A DNA stretch of 64,000 nucleotides from Solen grandis (taxonomy: Eukaryota > Mollusca > Bivalvia > Adapedonta > Solenidae), in assembly GCA_021229015.1 (NCBI GenBank), contig CM037790.1, forward strand, positions 54,408,361 to 54,472,360. Direction: 5' to 3'. This document shows positions 1 to 12,149 of this stretch, in pieces. The notes beneath the pieces were generated by a model, which saw only the letters and a list, made by a program, of their open reading frames with translations, had not been told where the DNA came from and ran no database searches. The translations under genes were made by a program, and so were the position numbers. The first letter of the stretch is position 1. Every line of letters begins with the position of its first letter.

Positions 1-1205
1 GAATATACTCACAGTTTGATCCATGGTTGTGAGGTATAGCATCCACCTTCAAAACATAAGGTCCCAAGTTTGATTCCTTGAAGCAGATGAAAATTCGCTA
101 ACTTCATTTGGTCACACAATTAGTTTATGTAAAGTCTTTACTTTACTTAAGTTTAAGTTATGGTGTAGTTTCCAGGTAGATAGCAGAATGGATAGAGAAA
201 AGTTGAAATTGGAAAAAAACTTGTATCTTAATTGATTCTGGGGAGCGGTGTTAACTTTCGTGAATTTTCATTTGCATGCACATTTTGAGTGAGTACTGGC
301 GTAATATCGAGAGATAAATAAGGAAAGTTTGAACTTGTTTCTTCATCTTTTTAAAATGGAAATGATTAAATAAAAAGCCTGAATTTACTCAAGCTTTTTT
401 TTTATTATACAGGGTATACCCCTGTTTAGGCAATGCATCTTGCCAAAAATCAAAGGCGCATTTTTATTGATTTCATGGTTAAAAATGCAAAAGATAATAA
501 ATTTGTATTGTATTCTGACATTATCGCATATAATCTGTGCCTGATTAGCAGGCTGATATGAATTTTTGCCTTTTTTTTTCATTTTAAGACAATTTTTGGT
601 GCTATCATATTTTTGTATAATTGTCTTAATGACTTTGACTGCCCCATAGGGCCATTATTAGATGGGCAATTAAATTTAAATGAAATGGTAAAATGTTTTT
701 GATTTTTAATATATGATTCTATTTACCTTGCAGGTAATTAAATTACAATTATCAACAACACAGATAATGTTGCATTATTTTTCACATCACTAAAAATGTG
801 CATTTCCGAAGCCTGGGTACACTAACGAAAATCAATTTATTAAACTTTAAGAATTTATAAAATATAGTGCTGGAAGAATAGTGATTTTTCTTGTTCAAGT
901 ATGATATCCTTTATAGACTAGCCTCTTTTTCAGAAAAAAATACCAGCCTTTAACAGAAATAGAGATGAATTTTATATGTTTGTATTTACAGTCATTTTTC
1001 AATATTTGGGGGTTTCTTCTAAAATTTAATATTTCTCGAGATAAATATAGTAAATATTTTTAAAAAATCACACTTAGATGTCACTTACATGTCTGAATGG
1101 GTAAACTTGAAAAGAGAAACAAGCAAATCCATATCTGCAAAAGTGATTATTACAGTTCTAAAACCTTAAATCAAATTCATAGTCAATTACCATGAATAAA
1201 CAGCT
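1..1205. other. No gene seen
   Basis: AT-rich sequence with T runs and only chance ORFs. No repeat family was recognised. Confidence 0.6.
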
Positions 1206-1445
1206 TTAACCCTTTCCCTCATGTAGACTCATTTTGACACACTCAGTAGGTACCACATAAACCTGATCTGCAGAAAACCACAGTTAAACCTTACCAAATT
1301 TAATTACAAATTCCTCATTTCCAGACACTGAGGAGCAGCGAACAGCATAAAACCTGATCAGCCTGCGAGTTACTCGCAGGCTGATCCGGTTTTATGCTGT
1401 TCGCATAGGTCTTTTCATGGTTTCCTCTATGAGGGAAAGGGTTAA
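1206..1445 (+). mobile_element. piggyBac-like fold-back MITE, family 1
   Basis: TTAA then CCCTTTCCCTCAT at the left, and ATGAGGGAAAGGG then TTAA at the right. The TTAA target and CCCTTT ends are typical of piggyBac relatives. A long central hairpin (roughly 1340-1407) pairs GCGAACAGCATAAAACC with its complement around a CGAGTTACTCG apex. It has no coding capacity. Confidence 0.85.
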
Positions 1446-1974
1446 GACAGAATGTGGAATGCTGTTAAGACAGAATGTTTAATTTATAGGATGCTGATCA
1501 TACTTATAGAGAGACATGTAATGTTCATATTTATGCCTTAAATTAAATTAAACTTTATTACTTAATTGGCAACAGTCTCAGGAGACAGCATTAATATTTA
1601 TTTGATCCAGTACAGCAAATCAGGCATCATAAGTGCTGTAAAACATTAAATCAGGCTTGTACCCTAAAATCAACAAGCATTCTGAAAGTATTGCTTAGCC
1701 AATGCACTAAGTCCCCTAGCAGCAAATAGAAAACTAAGAACCCCCGCCCCATGAATGTGATCTGTAACTCATGGCAGTAGGCTGACATACCAAATATTAG
1801 ATCAATATCTGCAAGCGTTGTGATAAAAAGTCCAGAAACTGCTATTTTAAAGAAATTTTCTAATACCTTGACCCGTAATTTTGTCAAAAATCAGTGGATT
1901 TTTAAGGACAGGACCAGAACAAAACTCAAACTTGATCTGTAACTCATGGTGGTTTACTCACATACCAGATTTGA

Positions 1975-2168
1975 GGGCGCTGTGGTCCAGTGGTAACGTA
2001 TCCGATTACGGATCCGAAGGTTGTGGGTTCAAACCCTGTTGGAGGCAAGAATTATTCATGACCTTTCCGTGCGCAAAGTACTGGTCCAACCCAGGAACCG
2101 TCGAGAGGGATTAGTATAAGTTGTAAGAACTTGTTTCCCAATCGATGTAAAATAAATAAGTTTAAAAA
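1975..2168 (+). mobile_element. SINE family S1 (tRNA head, GTACTGGTCCAACCC tail)
   Basis: Box A-like TGGTCCAGTGGT and box B-like GGTTCAAACCC, spaced as in a tRNA gene, then CAAAGTACTGGTCCAACCCA and GGAACCGTCGAGAGGGATTA. It ends in AATAAATAAG with an A-rich tail. Confidence 0.8.
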
Positions 2169-2204
2169 AAACTACCAGATATTATATTTATTTTCATAAG
2201 CGTT

Positions 2205-2302
2205 TAAAAAAAAAGTCCAGGAAACATATGTATGACTGAAGGACGGACAAACGGACAGAGTGCAAACCTATAGTCCCCTTCGGCGATGATAGGGGACTAT
2301 AA
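2205..2302 (+). mobile_element. 3' end of a bivalve repeat with terminal hairpin
   Basis: A GGACGGACAAACGGACAGAG stretch, then TATAGTCCCC, a spacer and GGGGACTATA (2269-2301) at the end. The GGACGG run followed by a terminal hairpin is the same design as the Helitron-like elements, but from another family. The 5' end was not found. Confidence 0.55.
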
Positions 2303-2861
2303 ATAGCAGCAGAATAGATTATCTGTGGTATGTTTATCAATGCAAGTCACAATTATTAAATTGACAATTTAACCATTCAATAGTGGTAGTAAGACATTCA
2401 AATTTAATGTCTTTTTTTTGGTGGCAGCCTCTAGTCTTACATAGAGCGAATTCAGCTTACTTACAACTAGAAAACAGGAATTAAAATGTGTCATATGGCA
2501 TCACATTACCTTTGGCTTTATCAAGATCAACCCTGCTTGAAAATGTTAAGAGTTTGAATTACTCATATAGCTAGTTCAGCATGCAAACTCTGCTGACAAC
2601 CTTTCAGCGCATTGGGTTCCTTGATTTATATAGGTTTCTGCTATGATAGCATACACTTAAGAAACTCTCATCAATGAAAGGTCATAAAAAGTCAAGTTAA
2701 AGAATTCAACAATAGTATTTCAATTCTGCATACCAAGCACTGTAAGTATCTGTTCATAAAACCATTCCTGTTTCTTATTAACCAGCTTATGCTGATTACA
2801 TTTGAAATAAGCGAAACAAGACTGATTCCCATTTCAACTGCGGAGATATGATTGAGACTGG

Positions 2862-3040
2862 AACCAGACTTGTTTGCCGTACTGGTTGGCCTGATGTCAG
2901 GATAATTTGACTGGGTGTGGTATCATACCACATGTCAACAGCAAAATACTGCAGTATGTCAGCACTATGTCTCAAATAGACCTAGTCTCCAAATGTTTGA
3001 AATACTATCGTTGGGACATTAAACCCAATAAAACTTTACA
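2862..3040 (+). mobile_element. SINE family S3, 5'-truncated
   Basis: Begins within the body (CTGGTTGGCCTGATGTCAGG, GACTGGGTGTGGTATCATAC) and ends GAAATACTATCGTTGGGACA, TTAAACCCAATAAAA. An S2 fragment follows 157 bp later. Confidence 0.7.
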
Positions 3041-3196
3041 CTTTTGGTCTTCAAATCAATATATGCCACCATATAAACATGTATTGCTTAAGCAAATGCT
3101 GTCCAACCACAAGGTTGTCTCTTATGACAGCCCTAGCTTGTCACTATGCGATCATATTACATGTTCATAACTGCTGTCTGTTTCATTTTTACGACC

Positions 3197-3378
3197 AGCA
3201 GGGTCATTTGGATTTTCATGTGAGGAAGCCTTCAAACTGGCTTGCAGTAAGTCGGTGGTTCTACCTGGGTGCCACCGTACATTTGAGGTCTTCCTCCACC
3301 TGTAATTAGCTGGATGTCGCTATATGACTGAAATACTATCGAAGCGACGGTTCAAACTCAAATAGTCAAGTCAGTCAT
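3197..3378 (+). mobile_element. SINE family S2, 5'-truncated
   Basis: Starts in the body (GGGTCATTTGGATTTTCATG) and runs to the tail GAAATACTATCGAAGCGACG. The tRNA head is missing. Short ORFs here are chance. Confidence 0.75.
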
Positions 3379-3399
3379 TTTTACGAATGAAAAAGTACC

Positions 3400-4710
3400 T
3401 GCTCCGTTTCTCCTCTATTTGCTGATCCTGCCATATCACAGAAGGACAAGACAGTTGTATGCTGGGAACCACTCTAATGTGTTTCATCCAACCAAATTTC
3501 ACAAATTAAATGTTTTCCCAAGCACAGCAGAATTAACATGAAATATCTATATAAAAAAAAAATATTTGGCATTGATGAGGATTAAAAGTAATTGTAGCAC
3601 AGTTATATGAAGTAAAGTGAAGCCTTCACTGCAAATGGTGGAGTAAACATTTTTCAGTCATATAGATGGAGATGGAGAAATTGACTAATTTACATACTGC
3701 AGTTGTTTATAATGTTTTGCTGAAAACAAGTCTCAATGTTCATCTAAGAGAATTATTTTGATAAAACAACTGCAATACAAAAAGCATATATTTCAGCTAG
3801 TTGTCAGCTCAACAAACAATTGTGCGTATTTTTTTCCCCTCAGTATAGGCATTTCTACCAATGGAAATCATTCAAATATTCATTTGGCCTTAGCTTGTGT
3901 CATCATTCCTAAATAGGTAAAAAATGAGGTAAATCAGCTACACTGAAAAAAAAAAAAAGTCTCAGCTACATTTTGATAATCAGATTTTATAAATCATAGC
4001 AAAACTTTCTAAATTTCATAAATCACAATCATATCATAGCATAAATTTCCAGTCATGGTAATAAATCATAGCAAGATGGAGAAATGTTCTAAATCATAAA
4101 TCACAACTAGATGGCAAGACCATAAATTTATATAACGAGATTATTTCCGGTTTTTCATAAATCACACTTATGGCATAACTTTCCAACTAATATCTATAGT
4201 TTGTTGTGGTCATCAACCCTATGGCCTCTTTTTTATTTTATTTTTTTGTGAAAAAGTAGGAACTGGTCATGGCCTTTATTACTTGTGTAAAATAAGAATT
4301 AATTTTCCACAATTTATGGGATACAAAATCATGGGGTTGCAAGTATCCATTACACCACAGATTTCTTAAATTGTTGAGATACCACAACCCTAGGTCAAGT
4401 AGGTCAATTAATTAGATAATAAGGACAGATTGTGTCAATGGCACATGCCTTCTAACAGAATTCAGAAGCTAATATTGAAAATTAGGAGTTACTTGAAAGC
4501 ATACATATATCTACAAGTAATAGGTAAACATTATAAATCTGACCAATATAATAATGTTACTTTTCAGTTACTTATAAATACTTTCTTCTTGACCTCATCT
4601 TTCAAATATTCTACCAATCAGTTTGACATATGAATAAATCAGCCTTTAATATCAACATACGGAAAATACATTATCCTAAACCTGATTCAATTATTTTAAG
4701 AGTGAGTTTC
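3400..4710. other. No gene; degenerate AAATCATAGCA/CATAAATCACA repeats
   Basis: Between about 3980 and 4180, CATAAATCACAA and AAATCATAGC recur several times at irregular spacing, a decayed tandem repeat. The rest is plain AT-rich DNA. Confidence 0.5.
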
Positions 4711-4726
4711 AACATTACCAGGCCCC

Positions 4727-4870
4727 GTGTCAAAAATACTTAAGTACAATATCAGACTCAAATTTGAGTATTATACTCAAATCCCTATTGCGACTAATGG
4801 GCATAGTTTGAGTCTGAACATGGAAATCATACTTAAGAACCATTTTATTTTCAAGAACATGGGACCAGAA
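4727..4870 (+). repeat. Dispersed repeat with a TTTGAGTA..TACTCAAA hairpin
   Basis: A 21-bp palindrome (4762-4782, 10-bp arms) followed by GGGCATAGTTTGAGTCTGAA and ATCATACTTAAGAACCATTT, then AACATGGG. The same order recurs at 17690. It contains short chance ORFs. Confidence 0.7.
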
Positions 4871-5769
4871 CACACTGGGTATTTAAACTTCAGTTTAACC
4901 ATTATTTATTTAAAACATTTCACCACAGTAAGAATAAAAAACATTAATTTCTAACAGAATTCACCTTGTTATAAATATATAGTAGTTATTAATATCTTTT
5001 ACAGCTGTATTAAATATCTTTCTAATTCAAGTGTTTATAATTATTACAAGTACATTATAACTCTTCTTGCTTTTTACTAAGAATCTCGACAACCAAAAAA
5101 ATGTTTCCCATTTGTTACCAAGAGGGCAAACAGGAACAAAGAAGCCCCTGGCTCCACAGATGGACACATGCATTACTATCAATCTTACCTTAAAGTAATT
5201 AGGTAAAAAAACAATTACGCTAAATGGGCATGAGGCATCAATAATTTAATCATTAATAGGCAACAGCTGTCTTGGCTGTAGCATGGGTTATTCCCTTACA
5301 GACATATTACTCCACTGAAGCACCAAAACTCTGACATTCCGGCTCTAAACTTTGGACAGCCCCGTAAATTCTGTCCCCCACTCCCAGCCTCTAGACTAAT
5401 GTAATTATTCCTTTCATTTGCAGCACACTGTTTAAGATCCCCCCTATAATAAGCCTTTGGGCTGTGGTTTCTACTAGTAATTAAGAGATTCAGACTGCCT
5501 GTATAGAAGCAAAGACAGTTACAGAGGGCCTGTACACAGTCTAGACTTTCAACGTCACTGACCACATATATCATGCATACCATGGTAACCAAAACAACTT
5601 GTACAGTGTAAATAGACCAGGAGATGTGCCAAGGAAATCTCAAGGTATGTATTTACCTGTGGAAAGTACTAGAAAAACCACTGGAATACTGATGGACTTC
5701 TGCCAAGGATCGGTGTATGTCGGACACTGCATGATAGTCAACGCCTCTAATATTTTATTTCTCAATATC

Positions 5770-5810
5770 CATTACCCTGTACCTCATGAATATTCATGCA
5801 TAAATATGTA
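5770..5810 (+). mobile_element. Family 2 MITE, left-end fragment
   Basis: TACCCTGTACCTCATGAATA and TTCATGCATAAATATG match the first ~40 bases of family 2. The rest is absent. It lies 58 bp from a family 1 copy. Confidence 0.5.
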
Positions 5811-5867
5811 CCCAGGATGTTGTTGAAGGAAATCAAACATACTTTTAGAGCTCACTCTCTTTGTGTT

Positions 5868-6108
5868 TTAACCCTTTCCCTCATATAGACTCATTTTGAC
5901 ACACTCAATAGGTACCACATAAAGCCTGATCTGCAGAAAACCAAACTCAAAAGTTACCAAATTTAATTGTAAAATCCTCATTACCAGACCACTGAGGAGC
6001 AGCGAACAGCATAAAACCTGATCAACCTGCGAGTTACTCGCAGGCTGATCTGTTTTATGCTGTTCGCATAGGTCTTTTCATGGCATCCTCTATGAGGGAA
6101 AGGGTTAA
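5868..6108 (+). mobile_element. piggyBac-like fold-back MITE, family 1
   Basis: Full-length copy, TTAA to TTAA, 241 bp, with the same central hairpin as the copy at 1206. It differs by scattered substitutions. Confidence 0.85.
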
Positions 6109-6523
6109 TGTTGTTCAAAAGAAAACCAAAAACAATATAAAATGAAATATGTTTAGCTATTAAAATAGTTAATCTTCAACAGACATATTCAAAAACTGCT
6201 ATTTCTACATTTCAGATCAGAATTCAAATAAAAAGAGTTCAATATGCAAATTAATGCAACTTTGGAGTGGTTCATTTATGAAGAAAACAAACCAGATATA
6301 GAGTGAGGTTCATTTATCTTTTTGTAGGAGGGAATAGATAATTAACATTCATACAAGACAGATCACAAGTCTGCATGATACAAAACAAGATTAGTCTAAC
6401 ATGACAAGCACCAAACTCCGGAGCAGTGGATTGGCACAGCCTCAATCACTGCCACACTAAGTTATCACATGTCCATGGGTGGTATCAAAAGTTATGCTAT
6501 TTGTTACCTGTGATTTAGCTTTA

Positions 6524-7224
6524 AGATGTATCCTACAGTAACAGTTTTTTACTACACAGACAGAAAAGGAAAATTAAAACTAGTAGAGAGATTTTTTCAA
6601 ACTTTGCATGATTATAGAGAATCACACTAGATGGGGGAAAAATAGGTCTTACCCATTCTTTTTTTTTAGTTATCTGCCCCTGAAAGTGTGATCTTTGCTC
6701 TTCTCTGTCATTTTCAAGGGCAGATAATTCAAAATATATTGATACCCTAATTTATTTCACATCATTGTTTCTTGTTTCATTTCCAGTTATCTTGCAATGT
6801 TTAAAACAATTCTATCAAATAAAATTATCACTATGTTTCAGCAAGTAAACATACAGCGTTTTTCTTGAAAAAAAAAAAGGATATTTCTATATATTCAGAT
6901 ATGCAACTAAAGTATAAAATCTGTTAAATAGAATTTCTAAAACTTTCACAATGTGACAGGGTAAAGAGAACCAAACATCGATTTGGAATCAAATGATGTG
7001 TTGCTAGCCCATAATGTTGAGTTATTTGCCTTTGAAAATGACATAAAAGAGCAAAAATCACTTTCAGGGGCAGATAACTCAAACAGTAGAATGAGGACCC
7101 TTATACATTTGTTTCTTGTGTGATTCTCTACAATCATGCAAAGATTAAGAATATTCTCTTCACTAGTTTTAATTTTCCTTCTTGGTCTATATAGTAAAAA
7201 AAATGTTACTGTAGGATACGTCTT
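6524..7224. repeat. Large fold-back (inverted) repeat, arms ~205 bp
   Basis: The left arm 6524-6728 and right arm 7021-7224 are inverted copies with small gaps. Paired blocks include TATCCTACAGTAACA with TGTTACTGTAGGATA, GAAAATTAAAACTAGT with ACTAGTTTTAATTTTC, AGAGAATCACAC with GTGTGATTCTCT, and CTGCCCCTGAAAGTG with CACTTTCAGGGGCAG. The loop is about 290 bp. Confidence 0.85.
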
Positions 7225-7963
7225 TTAACTCACTTAACTTATTTTTCAACTCACTGTGGCATCTGTGCGAGATCCTGTGCTAGATATTGGACAAACATGT
7301 GCAGAAAACAGTTAACAACAAGGATAACACAAAATAAACCCTTTTTTACTATAACTTCAGGAATAATAATTAACATTAAAGGCTATAATTATGAAACAAT
7401 GGATATCAAAACAGCTCCTGCAAGAGGATTTCCATATTGATTCTAATATAGGAAAAAGTAACAAGGAGCCTAAAAGAAATGAGTTATGGTAAAATCTGGT
7501 CTTCATGCACATATGAAGGCAAGCTTATTTGGTATATTTGAAATAAATTTCTGCAGTATAGAGAAACTACAGAAACTTGTATAGAAAAAGTGATCAAGGG
7601 ATATAACTCCAGAAACAAATGTATGAGCATTAATTAACGCCTTCATGCAAAGCACATATGAAAAGCATGTAACTGAAACGCCAATTGTAGTGTTCTCAAG
7701 GTTCTGCTTACATATATAACTCTATAAAAGAAATATGCACTTGTAGGTATTGCATTGTGAAGAACAATCTTAAATATTGTGTTTTGTTTCTGTGCTGATT
7801 CTGTCAAGGGTCAAATCACACTTTGGGTGGAAACTAGCTTCTATGTAATGATTTCCCATAATACTGTATATTCAGTATGTTGAATATGTTGAAAGTTGGG
7901 CAGTAAATGGAAGAAGTGAGTTAAAGGGCCTTAACTCCTCCAAGAAATGCACAACTACATGTT

Positions 7964-8458
7964 GAGGGGTGAAAGCGAAAAAGTTTTAAGTGACATTTTT
8001 ACTCAAAATCACTTTTTTACAGAAAACTCAAAATCACTTTTTTACAGAAAACAACTATGAATGTTATTATCTAGCATTATGAAAAAAATACATTTACGAT
8101 TTTGTTTTCATTTGATAAAATATAACACTTTTTTTTGCATTCATCAAATTTGCAAAAAAGTTCTAAGTGATTTTATTTTTCATTTACTAGGTAATTGAAG
8201 AATTTGGTCAAAATAAACAAAATACCAATGTAAAAGTAGGTGAATCATGAACTTTTTAGGAAGATTTGTTTAAAAATGATGTTACTTAGACCTTTTTCGC
8301 ATTTACTTAAGTTGATAAAACAAATGCAATTTCAGTGCGAAGAAGTTCTAAGTAACTTTTTTTTTTTAATTTTTTAAAAAATTTTTTTATATTTAAAAAA
8401 AAATTTTTCCTTAAAAGTTTTCATATATGCACTTAGAACCTTTTCGCATTCACCCCTC
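7964..8458 (+). mobile_element. MITE with ~29-bp TIR starting GAGGGGTGAA
   Basis: The left end GAGGGGTGAAAGCGAAAAAG and the reverse complement of the right end GAGGGGTGAATGCGAAAAGG match over about 29 bases. AAGTTCTAAGTGA-like motifs recur inside, and a 27-bp direct repeat (CTCAAAATCACTTTTTTACA and on) lies at 7994-8050. The AT-rich interior has no ORF. Confidence 0.75.
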
Positions 8459-8744
8459 GATATGCACCCTTGGAACCCTGTATTGGAAAAGTGATCAGAG
8501 GTCATAACTCCAGTAACTTATCTATGAGTATGAAATACAAAACCACATATGAAGACAAAACAAAGTTTCAACCCCATCCCTCCAGTAGGTTAAGATGTTT
8601 TCTGTTTAGATAACACTATATAAGAAAAAAGTAACACAGTGCCATTATTCTTGAAAGCTTCATGTTAACACAAAACCCATCTTTCATGCAGACCAACATA
8701 TAAAAGTGAGAATTGTGGATAAATTTGAGTCAAATTCTATCATA

Positions 8745-9480
8745 AACAAGAGGGCCATAGAGGCCCTGGATCACTCACCTGAGTGTAGGGTTACCCAAAG
8801 AACATATGTACTAAAATCTTGCCAGTAGTTGTCAAGGAGATGCTTTTTAAAGTTTTCATAATTTTAAATCCGTCTGGTAGTGTAGATTACTCGATAATTA
8901 TAAAACAAGAGAACACATGTGTCACTGGCTGAAGCGTGATGGAAAAGTGTGACAGACATTCAGCAAAAAGGGGAATAAGTAAAAAAGATATTGATGTAAG
9001 AGTCATGGACCTTGTGTATGACAATTCCTCTTGTCAAGCTTATGTCATCAATGAAATTTTATTATAATTGCATGAGTAGAACAGAAGATACTGTAGAATA
9101 AAAAAGTGTGATTGAAAATAAGGAAAAGGGGATGGAATAACTAAAAAAATATTGATGCTAATGCTATGGATTTTGTGCATGATAATTCCTCTGGTCAAGC
9201 TCTGTCCACCAATGAAGTTTTATTTCAATAACATGAATAGAACAGGAGATATTGCAGAGTAAAATAGTGTGTCAGACAAACAAACAGATGGACAGAAAGA
9301 CAGATGATAGAAAAGTGATCCCTATGTGTCCCTTTAAGTGCCAATGTGTCACAATTCTTGAAAATTTCTTGTGAGCACGAAGGCCAGCCTTCATACACAT
9401 CTACATAATATTTATAAAGGTTACATAGTATATACCAATCCCTCCAGAAACACTGGCATTGACTAAGCTTAGCCAAGTTT
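8745..9480 (+). mobile_element. Composite of decayed Helitron-like ends
   Basis: An AACAAGAGGGCCATAGAGG start followed by ATCACTCACCTGAGTG at 8745, then a second start-like segment at 8904 (AACAAGAGAACACATGTGTC) that resembles the inside of the 48-kb copy (CACATGTGTCC...AAGCGTGACGG). A GACAGACAAACAGATGGACA stretch near 9270 recalls the GGACGG tail. The 3' hairpin was not found. Confidence 0.45.
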
Positions 9481-9955
9481 GTTTCTAGGGGAAGTAGGGC
9501 AATATGGAAACTGATAATTCTTTGAAAGAGTAAAATGGTGAGATGATCAAAACAATTGCAAATTACGCCATTCCATTAATTTAGAACTGTAATGTGATTC
9601 ACAAATAATCATCTGTGAACAATTTCATTCCGGAAAGTAAAGCTATTTAGTGCAATCAAAACAGTTTAACGTTATTGTCTGTATTTCAAGTTAAATAAAA
9701 CATTGGTGCATCTTTGGGGATATACAACATGGTTGGAAACAGCAGACCCACATACCAGTAATTTCATTTAACTACAGTTATAATGGTTTATTTCTGCATT
9801 CATCTAAATGATAAATAATTTCTTTTTCTGAAATAAAACCTTGAAAAACAAAAACAACAACAACAACTAAAAAAACTTATGAAATATAACACAAAACTGA
9901 ATGTCCTTTATACCATGCTCCTGTAAGCTGGGCCCTCTGTTGTCGTCATTTACTC

Positions 9956-10246
9956 TTAACCCTTTCCCTCATATAGACTCATTTTAACCCTTTCCCTCAT
10001 GTAGACTCATTTTAACCCTTTCCCTCATATAGACTCATTTTGACGCACTCAATAGGTACCACATAAAGCCTGATCTGCAGAAAACCACAGTTAAACCTCA
10101 CCAAATTTAATTACAAAATCCTCATTTCCAGACCACTGAGGAGCAGCGAACAGCATAAAACCTGATCAGCCTGCGAGCAGGCTGATCTAGTTTTATGCTG
10201 TTCGCATAGGTCTTTTCATGGTGTTCTCTATGAGGGAAAGGGTTAA
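9956..10246 (+). mobile_element. piggyBac-like MITE, family 1, with tripled left end
   Basis: The first 28 bases (TTAACCCTTTCCCTCAT and on to ATTT) occur three times in a row, starting at 9956, 9984 and 10012. Each repeat recreates a TTAA. The central hairpin has lost about ten bases at its apex. Confidence 0.85.
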
Positions 10247-10520
10247 ATTTTAAAATGACCAGCATTATACAACTAACTACTAAATGACATGCTTCTACAA
10301 ATGAATTCTTTTTGAAGTTAGTTTTGTTACATCACTGTCAAGTGAAAATGATTATTTCGCTATTATGTCAACTGTGGGACACACTATATAATTGTACAGT
10401 ACAGATACATTACTAAGGGCTCGACCATTGCAACATGGACACCAATGAAATGTAGTTCAACCCACAGACACAAAATCTTTCATTTGTTATTTGTTGTCAT
10501 ATAGTTTCCATGGGTACCAA

Positions 10521-10712
10521 TTAACCCTTACAATGCTGTGGCCACCTGTGTCTGTGACCAGTGCTGATCATGATCAATATACACATCCATGCAGTCTGAT
10601 CATGGTCTGCACTGTTCACTATTCAGTCAATATATTTTCAGCATTCACCCCAATAACAGCTAATGATACAGTCCAAAATAAAAAAAGGACAAGTTTACAT
10701 GGTAAGGGTAAC
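10521..10712 (+). mobile_element. piggyBac-like MITE, family 3
   Basis: Left end TTAACCCTTACAATG; right end CATGGTAAGGGTAAC, an imperfect TIR. The interior has ACCAGTGCTGATCATGATCA and CTGATCATGGTCTGCACTG, which form an imperfect hairpin around CATCCATGCAG. I recall very similar elements as common in bivalve sequence. Confidence 0.65.
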
Positions 10713-11806
10713 ATGTGTCCTGATTTGGACCCACAGTATGACAATAATGAACCTGCCTGTGTTCAGTTACTTTAACACTCCCTAACATGAGAGGTTGCAT
10801 CCCTGTGATATCTTAGCGTGTAGAATGCAAGCAAGTTACCAACTTGCAACCATCAGAAAGCATGAGCAACTATTAGCGGTTACTAAACTGAACATGCTTC
10901 AGGTATACATGAAAACTTACCTTGGTCACTTGACTTCCTGTCTACACCAACCAATTAACACTAATTGCAGTCCGGCTTCTAGGTCAGAAGCTTTCTAATA
11001 ATGATTTCTCTTTGGACACAAACACTGATAATTTTCTGTCACCTTGTTACCTCAACATTATTATGAAAGCTTAATTACATCATGACAGAAATATTAGTAA
11101 ATCATCCATTCCCTGTGGAACACTTCCAGCAAACATTACAACTTGGATATTGTCGCTGACCTTTCTTTTCTCTTCTCTCTCTCGTTCAGTCTCAGAAATC
11201 CGTATACAGATCAATACAAGCTAACTTGGCAGTCTGATCAAAGAAATCAATTGGACACCTCAGAATGTATGTATAGGTGATTCTCCTTTGGCTATGTAGC
11301 TGGAAATTATCTCTGATCTTCATATTAGGTTTGCAGGTTTTTATTAACCCTGTAATTACTGTAGAAGCTATATACTTGAGAATTGACTACATTTATAGCA
11401 AGAATATAATAACCAGGATTCAATGAAGTTGAATGGTAATTTTCTAGACTCATCAATACTTAATGATGAAAAATATATATAGCTCAACTGGCTGGTTGTT
11501 ATGTTGAAAAGCAAAACAACATATGAAGTTGCCACCATCCAGTTGTAGGATGTATAACTGATTATCAAATGGTTACGAGTTTAAATTGAGGGGTGGGATC
11601 CTTCTTGATATTTCAAAGTTGAATGTACTAGTCAAGCCTAGGAGCCACTGAGAAAGATTAGCACATGTTCTAACTAATGTAGAGAGACAATTCTAAACAA
11701 AACTACATAATTGACTGAGATCTCTCAGATACATCCTCTTGCATCATGTTATACCATCGACAGTCATGACCAAACTGATAGCATTTATTATAACTGATAC
11801 TTACAG

Positions 11807-11928
11807 GCACTGTGGTCCAGTACTTAGGAGGGTTGCTCTTGAGGGTTGGGAGTTCAGTCCTTTCAAGACCATCTCAGACACAAAGTACTGGTCCAGCCCT
11901 GGAACTGTTTAGAGGGATGAGCATGATA
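11807..11928 (+). mobile_element. SINE family S1, diverged fragment
   Basis: CACTGTGGTCCAGTACTTAG, GGGTTGGGAGTTCAGTCC and CAAAGTACTGGTCCAGCCCT, colinear with S1 and with a damaged box B. Confidence 0.6.
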
Positions 11929-12035
11929 AAGGATTTTAGGTTCATGATGTTTGAAGAAAATAGTAAGATGAACAATGACAAATACATGTATCCGGTTAAA
12001 ATCAAAATAATCAATGTCTTATTAATGTCAATGTC

Positions 12036-12149
12036 TGTGTTTTGTTGTGTATTTAACCACAGGATTCTTGATTGCATGGTGGCTTTGCTCTTGTGACGTA
12101 TTTTTATGCATCTGAACTCAAACTGTGGTTAAATACACAACAAAACACA
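12036..12149. repeat. Inverted repeat, 27-bp arms, ~60-bp loop
   Basis: TGTGTTTTGTTGTGTATTTA... at 12036-12062 is matched exactly by its reverse complement at 12123-12149. The ends are not TTAA-type. It may be a small MITE or a hairpin. Confidence 0.8.

Noticed and set aside
1975..2050. Functional tRNA gene
   Set aside because: Boxes A and B are present, but the cloverleaf stems do not close and the sequence runs on into a repeated SINE tail. The same holds for the other tRNA-like heads at 13.47, 14.5, 15.6, 17.5 and 20.8 kb.
5296..5643. 115-codon minus-strand ORF
   Set aside because: No motif, no splice signals and AT-rich codon use like its surroundings. Probably chance.
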